NCBI GenBank assembly: GCA_002298785.1
Contig: DBMR01000117.1
Location: 43,084 to 107,083 of the forward strand
Reading direction: 5' to 3'
DNA length: 64,000 nucleotides
DNA from: Verrucomicrobia subdivision 3 bacterium UBA693
Lineage (GTDB): Bacteria > Verrucomicrobiota > Verrucomicrobiia > Limisphaerales > UBA8199
The notes below the pieces were generated by a model. It was not told the DNA's origin. It searched no databases and was given only the letters and a program-made list of their open reading frames with translations. Positions 15,927 to 24,136 of the stretch are shown one piece after another (position 1 is the first letter of the stretch; every line of letters begins with the position of its first letter). Made by a program: the position numbers and the translations under genes.

Positions 15927-16381
15927 ATATCTGCCTTTCAGCAAGACCTGGTCGGTTTAAGTGCTCTCGCCTGCTCTTAATATTGCACAGGAATCCACGG
16001 GGACCAACAAGTCTTTCGGAAGCTGAAGCCTCCAAACACTCCGTGCAGTGGCAAGTCGGTATCGGGATCCAGAGCCATTACCCCCGGTCTCACCGGTTCT
16101 TGCTCGCGTGACCCTCGCGTCTATGCGACGCTTCGCCCATGCCGCATCGACCACGAAAAGCCAAAAAGACCGAAACCAAACCCGGAGAGCAGGAAAACCG
16201 GCCGTTCCGCGGTTTCCCGGCGGCGGATCAGCGCCATCATGCAATGAACACGCGCTCCACCCTGGCCCGATTTCGCCACCGAAAATCAGATCTAAAATGA
16301 GCCCGGCGGTTGCCTGCCGCGTGATGCACCTGCGGCTGCGAACTGAGGCAACCGAACGAGCTCGATCAAAATCGATTGGCA
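15927..16381. other. 455-base intergenic stretch
   Basis: Lies between two divergent genes. I see no credible gene, strong hairpin or clear promoter. The open frames across it (for example minus strand 15957-16382) have no start signal, no recognisable domain and the Arg/Ser-rich look of non-coding translation. Confidence 0.5.
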
Positions 16382-17401
16382 ATGGAGACGAAACCTCGAA
16401 CGGTGTTGGACTGCTTGCTGCTGCAGCATCCGGACACCCCGCGGAACCGCGCCAAGCAATGGATCCTGGCAGGCCGGGTGAGTGTTAACGGCGCGGTGGT
16501 CCGGAAACCTCATCAGCCGGTCGCGGACGCAGGCGACACGGTGCTGCTCCGCCCCCGGCACGCCACGACCCTGGATTGCGGTTCCGGATGGCAGATCCAT
16601 CCGCGCGTGTCGTTGTTGTACCTGGATTCCGCCCTGGCAATCGTAAACAAGGGACCGGGCCTCATCTCCGTTCCCGCACCGGACTCTGAACTTTCCGCGT
16701 TAAGCATTCTGGCGGACTTCCTGGCGGGAAAGCTGCAACCCCGGGACCACCGCGTGGCGACCAGAACTCTGCCCGCCGCTTATCGACGGCTGGAACCTCT
16801 GCCGGTGCACCGATTGGATCAATACACCAGCGGCGTATTTTGCCTGGCCATGAACCCGGCGGCGCGCCGTCATCTGATCGAACAGGTGCGGACCCACACT
16901 ATGCGGCGGGAATACGTGGCTTTCGTGGAGGGTCGCCCCCGCCAGCAGAAGGGCACCTGGCGACATAAGATGCAGTTGAGCCGCGACGAAAGGCGCCAGG
17001 AAATTCTCTCTGAATCTGAAGTGGAAGCCGCCGGACCTGAGGCGGTCGAGGCCATCACACATTACGAAGTCCTGGCCACATACCCGATCCCCGGCGACCG
17101 CGTCGTCACCAAATTGAAACTGCGGCTGGAAACCGGACTGAGACATCAAATCCGAGTCCAGGCCGCAAACGCGGGGCTGCCGCTCCTGGGGGATCGCACC
17201 TACAATCCCTGGGCGCGCGATCGCAGTCGAAAAGAAAGTGAGCTCGATTTTCCCCGACAGGCCCTGCACGCGGAAACCCTCACCCTGGAGCATCCGGATC
17301 AGCCCGGGAAGCGGCTGAGCTGGACCGCATCATGGCCCAAGGACCTGCGCCAACTCGAAGCCACCCTGCGCTCGGGCGGCCCATTGAATTCCATCCACTG
17401 A
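16382..17401 (+). CDS. RluA-family 23S rRNA/tRNA pseudouridine synthase with S4 domain
   Basis: Converts specific uridines in RNA to pseudouridine. The S4 RNA-binding domain covers about residues 6-55 (AKQWILAGRVSVNGAVVRKP). The catalytic domain has the diagnostic HRLDQYTSGV (Asp is the nucleophile, about residue 145), then REYVAFVEGRP, and the family ends GLRHQIRVQ and LLGDRTYNP are present. 339 aa matches RluA/RluC/RluD lengths; the exact target cannot be told. ATG 16382 is used; TTG 16376 is an alternative two codons earlier. Confidence 0.92.
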   Translation: METKPRTVLDCLLLQHPDTPRNRAKQWILAGRVSVNGAVVRKPHQPVADAGDTVLLRPRHATTLDCGSGWQIHPRVSLLYLDSALAIVNKGPGLISVPAPDSELSALSILADFLAGKLQPRDHRVATRTLPAAYRRLEPLPVHRLDQYTSGVFCLAMNPAARRHLIEQVRTHTMRREYVAFVEGRPRQQKGTWRHKMQLSRDERRQEILSESEVEAAGPEAVEAITHYEVLATYPIPGDRVVTKLKLRLETGLRHQIRVQAANAGLPLLGDRTYNPWARDRSRKESELDFPRQALHAETLTLEHPDQPGKRLSWTASWPKDLRQLEATLRSGGPLNSIH

Positions 17402-17441
17402 CACCGCGACCATTTGGTCAACCGGGAATTTGCTCGGGGAC

Positions 17442-18062
17442 CTAATCCCGCAGGGGAGTCGCTTTCTTCTCGTAACGTGCGAGCCGCCGCCGGGCCTGCG
17501 CCAATTCCTCGCGGAGTTGTTCCAGCTCGGACTGGTAACGACTTCCTTCGCGGCGGGCTTCTGTCAGTTCCAGGGTGCGCCGCCGCAACTCGAGCTGCGA
17601 CACGACGTGACGGGACAGAATGCGCAAGGCACGCTGTTGATCCGGCCGCAGTTCGCGCGGCACCTTGTCAATTACACAGAGCGTCCCCAGCGCGTATCCA
17701 TCCGGGGTGATCAAGGGCGCCCCCGCGTAAAAGCGGATCTTGGGGTCGGAAATCACGAGCGGGTTCTTTGCGAAACGCTTGTCCTTGGTGGCGTCCGGCA
17801 CAATGAAGAGCCCGGTCTGTTTGATGGCGTGGGCGCAGAAGGAAAAGTCGCGAGAAGTTTCGCTTACCGTGGTTCCCACCTTGGCCTTAAACCATTGCCG
17901 GTCCTCATCCACCAGTGACATCATGGCGATGGGCGCTTCGCAGATATGGGCCGCCAGCTCGGTCAGATCATCGAAAACCGCTTCCGGCACCGTGTCCAGC
18001 ACCTCATACTGCCACAGAACATCCAGGCGCTTCTTCTCGTTTTTGAGGGTAGGCGTGTTCAT
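17442..18062 (-). CDS. GAF-domain protein with C-terminal coiled coil
   Basis: 206 aa. Residues about 8-155 form a GAF domain of the type often found in front of histidine kinases: RLDVLWQYEVLDTVPEAVFDDL, MMSLVDEDRQWFKA, DFSFCAHAI, FYAGAPLITPDGYALGTLCVID. Residues about 160-202 are a charged heptad-rich coiled coil (ELTEARREGSRYQSELEQL). There is no kinase, cyclase or DNA-binding domain, so it is probably a stand-alone small-ligand or redox sensor that dimerises. No partner gene is adjacent. Confidence 0.85.
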   Translation of the reverse strand: MNTPTLKNEKKRLDVLWQYEVLDTVPEAVFDDLTELAAHICEAPIAMMSLVDEDRQWFKAKVGTTVSETSRDFSFCAHAIKQTGLFIVPDATKDKRFAKNPLVISDPKIRFYAGAPLITPDGYALGTLCVIDKVPRELRPDQQRALRILSRHVVSQLELRRRTLELTEARREGSRYQSELEQLREELAQARRRLARYEKKATPLRD

Positions 18063-18215
18063 GATCGTGTATTCCCAAAGCAGTATAGGCCCGGCTTAAT
18101 CATTAGCCAAGCCCTGTCGAAGGCCCTTTCTGTGTCCCCGTGACGCTACTGCCAGCGCCCGGGGACGACTCCAATGCCGGCGGGTGCATCCAGGCGCCCG
18201 CCCATTCCGCCGCGC

Positions 18216-19667
18216 TTACACCACTTCCCATCCCCGCCGATAACTGCCTTGAAGATACTTATCCGCTTCCGGAGCGTTGGTGGCCTTCATCGCCTTTGCG
18301 TCCCAGTAAATCTTCTTGCGCGTCCGCATCGCCACCAGGCCGAGCAACCCGACTTCGGTCAGCGCCGCGCCGTACTCAAAATTGCCACTGGCGGCCGGAC
18401 CTCCCTTGCAGGCGTCCAGCCAGTCTCGATGATGTCCTTTGGAGCGCGGGAGCGTTTTGGGCGGGCGCTGATACTCGGCGTCCTTGGCACCCGGCAGCAG
18501 CGTGGGCCGGCCGGCCCAACCGGCACAGGTGATCAGGCCTTTGTCGCCGACAAACAGAATGCCGTTGCCTCCCGAGCCCAATTGGTCGTCCGGCTCGAGC
18601 CCCTCGGGCCGTGCCGGCATCAGTCCGCCTTCGTACCAGGTGAATTTCACCGCGGGCATCTTTCCGCGCGCGGGGAAGTTATAATAATAAATACCGGACG
18701 CAGGCGCCATTTCAGCGTCCACACCGCCTCCAGCGGGGAAAGCCTCAATGCTGACCGGGGCCTTTAAGTCGAGCGCCCAGCAGCCGGGATCGAAATTGTG
18801 GCAAAAGAAATCACCAATCGGTGCCGTGCCAAAATCCCACCAATCCCGCCAGGTCACCGGCGAGTAAACCGAGCTGAACGGACGCGGTTCGCGCGGTCCC
18901 AGCCAGAGATCCCAATTCATGCCTTTGGGCGCCTGCTCCGTTGGCGGGCGCCCCCCATGGAACTGCGTGTTCCAGCGGGAAGCGCTCGTCCATGCATGGA
19001 CTTCGCGGATGTCACCGATCGCTCCGGCCCAGATCATCTCACAACAAGTGCGGATGAAATCGCCTGAATGCCCCTGGTTGCCCAACTGGGTGGCAACCCC
19101 GGTTTCCCGGGCGACTTTGGCCACCAACCGGGCCTCGCGCACGTTGTGCGTCAGCGGCTTCTCGCAGTAGGCATGCTTGCCCTGCCGCATCGCATTCACA
19201 CACACATACGCGTGCTGATGATCCGGCGTCGCGCACAGGATCGCGTCGATGGTCTTCTCCTTCTCCAGCATCACGCGGAAATCTTCGTAGTCCGCCACCC
19301 GGTAATTGGGAGTTTTTTCGGAGTAATGCTTTTGAATTTCATCCTTAACCTTTAAGCGCCCAGCGGTGCCTTTATAATAGAAGGACTCGAGGTTTTGGAA
19401 TTCAGCGGGATCGGCCACCGCGATGATCTGGGCGTCAGCGTGTTGGAACAAGGCGCGTGTATTGGTGAGCCCCTGCCCCCCGCAACCGATAATTGCGATG
19501 TTCACCTTTTCGCTGGGAGGGACGAATTTTGGTCCGCCCAACACGTGCCGCGGCACGATCGTAAAGCCGGCGGTCACTGCCGCGGTGGCTTTGAGAAAAC
19601 TGCGGCGATTCATCCCCGCGCTCGGGGCGGTCCCGGGGGAGGCAACTTTAACCTGGGAATTTTTCAT
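18216..19667 (-). CDS. Tat-exported Gfo/Idh/MocA-family oxidoreductase
   Basis: 483 aa. The twin-arginine signal is NRRSFLKATAAVTAGFTIV (about residues 20-38). The NAD(P)-binding fold follows with VNIAIIGCGGQGLTN (about 55-69). The family's EKP motif is in YCEKPLTHNVREA. The C-terminal domain has HAWTSASRWNTQF and DWWDFGTAPIGDFFCHNFD. Such exported members are abundant in Planctomycetes and Verrucomicrobia. Nucleotide cofactor is expected to be pre-bound for Tat export. It lies 38 bases behind the ThuA-like gene on the same strand, forming a likely two-gene operon. This pairing suggests joint handling of an oxidised (keto-) sugar, which is inference. Confidence 0.92.
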   Translation of the reverse strand: MKNSQVKVASPGTAPSAGMNRRSFLKATAAVTAGFTIVPRHVLGGPKFVPPSEKVNIAIIGCGGQGLTNTRALFQHADAQIIAVADPAEFQNLESFYYKGTAGRLKVKDEIQKHYSEKTPNYRVADYEDFRVMLEKEKTIDAILCATPDHQHAYVCVNAMRQGKHAYCEKPLTHNVREARLVAKVARETGVATQLGNQGHSGDFIRTCCEMIWAGAIGDIREVHAWTSASRWNTQFHGGRPPTEQAPKGMNWDLWLGPREPRPFSSVYSPVTWRDWWDFGTAPIGDFFCHNFDPGCWALDLKAPVSIEAFPAGGGVDAEMAPASGIYYYNFPARGKMPAVKFTWYEGGLMPARPEGLEPDDQLGSGGNGILFVGDKGLITCAGWAGRPTLLPGAKDAEYQRPPKTLPRSKGHHRDWLDACKGGPAASGNFEYGAALTEVGLLGLVAMRTRKKIYWDAKAMKATNAPEADKYLQGSYRRGWEVV

Positions 19668-19705
19668 AATGATTCATCAAATGGCGTTTGCCGGGTGACC
19701 GATCG

Positions 19706-20524
19706 TCAGGATTTTGATGGCGCAGCCCACTCCACGGCGTTACGCAGAATGAGTTGCACTTCGGGAAGGAAAAAGTCGTTGTAAGTTTCGTGGCCGGGCG
19801 TGAAATAGAAAACCCGTCCCTTGCCGATGGTCCAGCACAGCCCCATGCGCCCCGGTTCGGTGGCCCCGTTCGGCTTGAGATAAACCCCGTCCAGCGGCAC
19901 GGCGTCCGGGGTGGGGACCTTGAATGGCTCCCCATAGCGCTCGATTTTGGGCAAGCTGAAATCCTTCACGCCTTTGCAGATCGGGTGCTCCGGTGCTTTG
20001 ACCGAAATCTTGACCGAGGTTCCGTCCGCCACATATTCGCGCCAACTGCAGGCGGTGCCCATGAGCTTCTTAAACGGCTTTGCAAAGTGGGTGGAATGCA
20101 GTCCGATAAAACCCATCCCTTGCGTCCGCACACGCTGATCGATGCGGTTCACCAGGTCGTCCGACACTTCCGCGTGCTTCTTATGCCCCCACCAGATCAG
20201 CACGTCGGTGTGATCGAGCCGATCCGCATCCAAACCCTGCGCTGGATCGGACAAAGTGGCGGTGACGACCTCCCAACCAGCAAGCCCCTGAAGGCCGTCG
20301 GCGACCGCTTTATTGATGTCGTTCGGGTAAACTTCCTTCGAGCCTTTATCCACGTTGGCGGTGCCTTCGGACCACACCACCACACGCCGCGTTCCACCGG
20401 CCGCTCGCACCACACCGGGAGCCAGCGCCAGGCCGGCCGTCGCCGCCACGGTCAGGGACAGCATGCTGCGTCGGGAAATGAGACGCGATTGATTGCCGAA
20501 GGGGGAAGAATGCTTTTTGCTCAT
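19706..20524 (-). CDS. Tat-exported ThuA-like protein
   Basis: 272 aa. The signal is SRRSMLSLTVAATAGLALAPGVVRA (twin-arginine form). The ThuA-like GATase fold follows: RRVVVWSEG, PNDINKAVADGLQGL, DHTDVLIWWGHKKHAEV, MGFIGLHSTHFAKPFK, GRVFYFTPGHETYNDFF near the C-terminus. ThuA-like proteins are tied to 3-keto-disaccharide metabolism in rhizobia; here the precise role is unknown. First gene of the operon with the Gfo/Idh/MocA gene, divergent from the ABC transporter genes at 20678. Confidence 0.9.
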   Translation of the reverse strand: MSKKHSSPFGNQSRLISRRSMLSLTVAATAGLALAPGVVRAAGGTRRVVVWSEGTANVDKGSKEVYPNDINKAVADGLQGLAGWEVVTATLSDPAQGLDADRLDHTDVLIWWGHKKHAEVSDDLVNRIDQRVRTQGMGFIGLHSTHFAKPFKKLMGTACSWREYVADGTSVKISVKAPEHPICKGVKDFSLPKIERYGEPFKVPTPDAVPLDGVYLKPNGATEPGRMGLCWTIGKGRVFYFTPGHETYNDFFLPEVQLILRNAVEWAAPSKS

Positions 20525-20677
20525 ATGAACCGAGATTAGTGCGCGTCTCCAAATTTGAAAAGCGGAAAGCGTACCCGCCGCCGCCAGCCATTTGTGCCGG
20601 GTCTAAAATCGACAACGGCGCTGGATTCCGCTAAACGTAAGTCATGAGCACCAATCTTGTCCCGCTGTTATTGAAGT

Positions 20678-22162
20678 ATGGGCTGGCTTCTTGAGGCTCG
20701 GGACATAACCAAATCATTCTCCGGCATCCGGGTATTGAACGGGGTGTCCCTGACCGTCCAATCGGGTGAAGTGCATGCCCTGGTGGGCGAGAATGGCGCG
20801 GGCAAATCCACGCTCATGAAGATCCTCGCGGGATTGCACGCGCCCGATTCCGGAGCACTGTTGCTTGACGGCCAACCGGTTCATTTCCGCAACGCGCACG
20901 CCGCGCTCAAGGCTGGCATTGCAATGATCAGCCAGGAACTGATGCCGTTCCCGCACTTAACCGTGGCGGAGAATGTCTTCATGGGGCAGGAACCGGTCTC
21001 AAGCTTTGGTTGGATTAACCGCCCGGCCCTCAAGCGCCAAACCGAGGAGTTGCTGGCACAACTCGGGGTATCGCTTTCTCCCGCGAGCCGAATGCGGGAT
21101 TTGCGGGTCTCGGAAATGCAGACCGTCGAGATTCTCAAAGCCCTGGCGCACCGAGCGAAGCTCATTATTATGGACGAGCCCACCTCGGCCCTGAGCGACC
21201 GTGAGGCTGAAGCCCTGTTCCGCATCTTGCAAGACTTGCGACAGCGGGGCACCGCCGTGATCTATATTTCGCATAAGCTGGAGGAGGTCTTTCGTCTTGC
21301 CGACCGCGTCACCGTGCTGCGCGACGGCGGGCTTGTGGCCACCCAAGACCTGGCCGACACCACGCCGGAAATGCTAATCACGCTGATGGTTGGACGTTCG
21401 CTGAATCCGCGCTCACTGCCAACACCCCAGCGCACCGGCCAACCCAGCCTGTCGGTCTGCGGGCTCGGAAAAACCGGCCGTTTCGAGAACGTTTCTTTCG
21501 ACGTCCACCCGGGAGAAATCCTGGGAATCGCCGGGCTCATGGGGGCGGGACGCACCGATGTGCTCAACGCCATCTACGGTTTGCACCCCGCCGACGCCGG
21601 GGAGATCCGAGTGGAAGATCATCCAGTAACCGTAGCCAAGCCCCGCGACGCCTTGCGCGCCGGAATTGGCCTGGTGAGCGAAGATCGAAAACAGTTCGGT
21701 TTCGTGCCGTGGCTGGGGGTGAAGCAGAACATGACCCTCGCGTCCCTGCGCCGGTGGTGTCACCTGGGCCGTATCGATCATGATGCCGAAAATCGCGCAG
21801 TCGAAGACCAGGTGCAAGCGTTTGGCATCCGGTCCGCGGGAAATGACCAACCGGTCGTTCGGTTGAGCGGAGGCAATCAGCAAAAAGTGGTGCTGGCTCG
21901 CAGCCTGCTCGCCGAACCTAAGATTCTGCTCCTGGATGAACCGACTCGAGGCATCGACATCGCTGCCAAAGCGGAAGTGCACGAACTCATCGCCCGGCTC
22001 GCCGAGACCGGCAAAGCCATCGTCCTGGTCTCTTCGGAACTGCCGGAACTGCTCAGTCTGAGTCATCGGCTCCTCGTGTTGAGCGAAGGCCGTTTGACGG
22101 CCGAGCTCGATCCGCAGCGCACCAGCCAGGAAGAGATTTTGAAATTCGCCATGCCCAGGTAA
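20678..22162 (+). CDS. Sugar ABC transporter ATPase (ribose/galactose type, two nucleotide-binding domains)
   Basis: 494 aa, the usual length for RbsA/MglA-type proteins. First domain: Walker A GENGAGKST (about 37-45), signature replaced by RVSEMQTVEI, Walker B LIIMDEPTSAL. Second domain: degenerate Walker A GLMGAGRTD, intact signature LSGGNQQKV (about 395) and LLLDEPTRGID. This alternation is characteristic of the CUT2 family, which imports monosaccharides. Followed after 6 bases by the permease and then by the binding protein, on the same strand. Start ATG 20678 lacks a strong ribosome site but directly precedes the first domain. Confidence 0.95.
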   Translation: MGWLLEARDITKSFSGIRVLNGVSLTVQSGEVHALVGENGAGKSTLMKILAGLHAPDSGALLLDGQPVHFRNAHAALKAGIAMISQELMPFPHLTVAENVFMGQEPVSSFGWINRPALKRQTEELLAQLGVSLSPASRMRDLRVSEMQTVEILKALAHRAKLIIMDEPTSALSDREAEALFRILQDLRQRGTAVIYISHKLEEVFRLADRVTVLRDGGLVATQDLADTTPEMLITLMVGRSLNPRSLPTPQRTGQPSLSVCGLGKTGRFENVSFDVHPGEILGIAGLMGAGRTDVLNAIYGLHPADAGEIRVEDHPVTVAKPRDALRAGIGLVSEDRKQFGFVPWLGVKQNMTLASLRRWCHLGRIDHDAENRAVEDQVQAFGIRSAGNDQPVVRLSGGNQQKVVLARSLLAEPKILLLDEPTRGIDIAAKAEVHELIARLAETGKAIVLVSSELPELLSLSHRLLVLSEGRLTAELDPQRTSQEEILKFAMPR

Positions 22163-22168
22163 TCCCTT

Positions 22169-23137
22169 ATGCCCCCAGCACCAGCCCATTCGACCCCGGC
22201 TAAAAGTACCCGCGCGTGGAACCATTGGTTTGCGCGTTTCGGACTCGCCTTCGCCCTCCTGGTTGTCGGAGCCACGCTGGCCCTCCTCCAGCCCCAATTC
22301 CTAACCGCGGCCAATCTGCTGAATGTAGCCCGGCAGATCTCCATCAACGGCATCCTCGCGGTCGGCGTCACGTATGTCCTGCTGACCGGCGGGGTGGACT
22401 TGTCCCTCGGTTCGTTGGTGGCGCTCACCGGAGTGGTGGCGGCCACTTTCGCTCATCCAGGCGACTGGCCGGTAATCGTGCCCATCACGGTTGGCGTGCT
22501 GTGCGGCGCAGCCTGCGGTGCCGTGAACGGCCTGGTGATCACGCAAGGCCGCATCGCGCCCTTCATCGTCACGCTCGGCATGATGACCGCCGCCCGTGGA
22601 CTCGCACTGGTAGTCAGCCACGGGCGACCGGTATCGAACCTGAGCGAGCCATTCGTCGCCCTGGGCGGCAATGTGGCAGGGTTCCCCGTCCAAATTCTGG
22701 TGCTCCTTGCAATCGCCGGTGTTTCCGGGCTGTTCCTCGCCAATACTCGACCCGGTCGCTACCTCTACGCGGTCGGCGGTAACGAGGAAGCCTCTCGCGC
22801 CGCCGGACTAAACGTGCCGGCTATCAAGACGTTTGCCTACACGGTGTCGGGAGCGCTTGCGGGTCTCGCCGGGGTGCTGCTGGCCGCGCGGATTACGACC
22901 GGCCAACCCAACGCCGGCGTGGCTTATGAATTGGACGCCATCGCCGCAGCCGTCATCGGCGGCACCAGCCTTTCCGGTGGGGTGGGTGGCATCGCCGGCA
23001 CCCTGCTGGGCGCGCTGCTTATGGGAGTCATCAACAATGGTCTCGACCTGCTGAACGTATCCTCCTATTACCAGCAAATCATCAAAGGGGTCATCATCAT
23101 CGGCGCGGTGTGGCTGGACAGACGGCAACGAAACTGA
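22169..23137 (+). CDS. Sugar ABC transporter permease (RbsC type)
   Basis: 322 aa inner-membrane protein with about ten hydrophobic segments. Family markers are ISINGILAVGVTYVLLTGGVDLSLGS, APFIVTLGMMTAARGLALV and GGTSLSGGVGGIAGTLLGALLMG, all in their usual order. It works with the ATPase encoded 6 bases upstream and the binding protein downstream. Sugar specificity cannot be deduced from the permease. Confidence 0.95.
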   Translation: MPPAPAHSTPAKSTRAWNHWFARFGLAFALLVVGATLALLQPQFLTAANLLNVARQISINGILAVGVTYVLLTGGVDLSLGSLVALTGVVAATFAHPGDWPVIVPITVGVLCGAACGAVNGLVITQGRIAPFIVTLGMMTAARGLALVVSHGRPVSNLSEPFVALGGNVAGFPVQILVLLAIAGVSGLFLANTRPGRYLYAVGGNEEASRAAGLNVPAIKTFAYTVSGALAGLAGVLLAARITTGQPNAGVAYELDAIAAAVIGGTSLSGGVGGIAGTLLGALLMGVINNGLDLLNVSSYYQQIIKGVIIIGAVWLDRRQRN

Positions 23138-23149
23138 TCATGCTGGCGC

Positions 23150-24127
23150 ATGCTCGAATTCAGATCCCGGTTCTTTAGTGGTATGCCCCAATGCTTCCGC
23201 TATCTGCTGGTGTTGGCGCTGGCCATCTTTTGCGGTTGCGATCAGAAAGCCGCAACCCGTCAACCCGGCGCTGGGGAATCGAAGCCTCTCGTCATCGGCG
23301 TTTCCCTGATGAATCTCGCCTCCGAATTCATCGCGATGATCAACCAATCGATGGAAGCCGAGGCCAAACAACTCGGCGTGAAACTCATCGTCAATGATGC
23401 ACAACGCAGCCCCGAGCGCCAGGTACAGCAGGTCGAAAGCTTCATCGCGCAAAAGGTCGATGCCATCATCTTAAACCCTTGTGAAGTTGAAGCCAGTTCA
23501 CCGGCCGTAACCAAGGCCCTCGCCGCCCGCATCCCCATCATCAACGTCAATTCCGAGACCCGGGTCCCACCCACCGCTTTTGTCGGTTCGCGCGATGAAG
23601 AATCCGCCCGACTGGCCATGGATTACATCGCGCGCCGTCTCGAAGGGAAAGGCAATGTGCTCATGATGCAGGGATTTCTCGGACAGGCGGCCCAGATCAA
23701 GCGCGACCAGGGCGCCCGCGAGGTCCTGAAGACTCAGCCGGGCCTAAAACTGCTCGCGGACCAAAGCGCCGAGTGGGACCGAGCCAAAGCAATCAGCTTA
23801 ATGGAAAATTGGATCCAGGCGCATGGCAACAACATCAACGCCGTCTTTGCCCAGAACGACGAAATGGGATTGGGCGCGGTGCTCGCCCTGGAACAGGCCC
23901 GCCGCAAGGACAAGGTCGTGGTGGTCAGTGTCGACGCCATCTCAGACGCGCTCCAGGCCGTGAAAGCGGGACGCCTGGATGCCACGGTATTTCAGGATGC
24001 AAAAGGTCAGGGCAGCACCGCCGTGCAGACAGCGGTCAAAATCGTCCGCGGACAGCCCTGGCAAACCCAAGTGTTCATCCCCTTCCAGCTTATCACCAAA
24101 GAGAACGTGGGCGAGCACCTCAAGTAA
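23150..24127 (+). CDS. Sugar-binding lipoprotein of the ABC transporter (RbsB type)
   Basis: 325 aa (or 314 from ATG 23183, which starts directly at the signal). The lipobox LAIFCGC marks a lipoprotein. The mature part is a type-1 periplasmic binding fold: VIGVSLMNLASEFIAMINQSM, VDAIILNPCEVEA, FVGSRDEESARLAMDYIA, NAVFAQNDEMGLGAVLALE and VVSVDAISDALQAVKAGRLDATVFQ. Twelve bases behind the permease, so the operon order is ATPase-permease-binding protein. The convergent GH67-like gene ends 10 bases after it, suggesting the sugar may be released by that enzyme, though this is inference. Confidence 0.93.
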   Translation: MLEFRSRFFSGMPQCFRYLLVLALAIFCGCDQKAATRQPGAGESKPLVIGVSLMNLASEFIAMINQSMEAEAKQLGVKLIVNDAQRSPERQVQQVESFIAQKVDAIILNPCEVEASSPAVTKALAARIPIINVNSETRVPPTAFVGSRDEESARLAMDYIARRLEGKGNVLMMQGFLGQAAQIKRDQGAREVLKTQPGLKLLADQSAEWDRAKAISLMENWIQAHGNNINAVFAQNDEMGLGAVLALEQARRKDKVVVVSVDAISDALQAVKAGRLDATVFQDAKGQGSTAVQTAVKIVRGQPWQTQVFIPFQLITKENVGEHLK

Positions 24128-24136
24128 CGCCGGGCA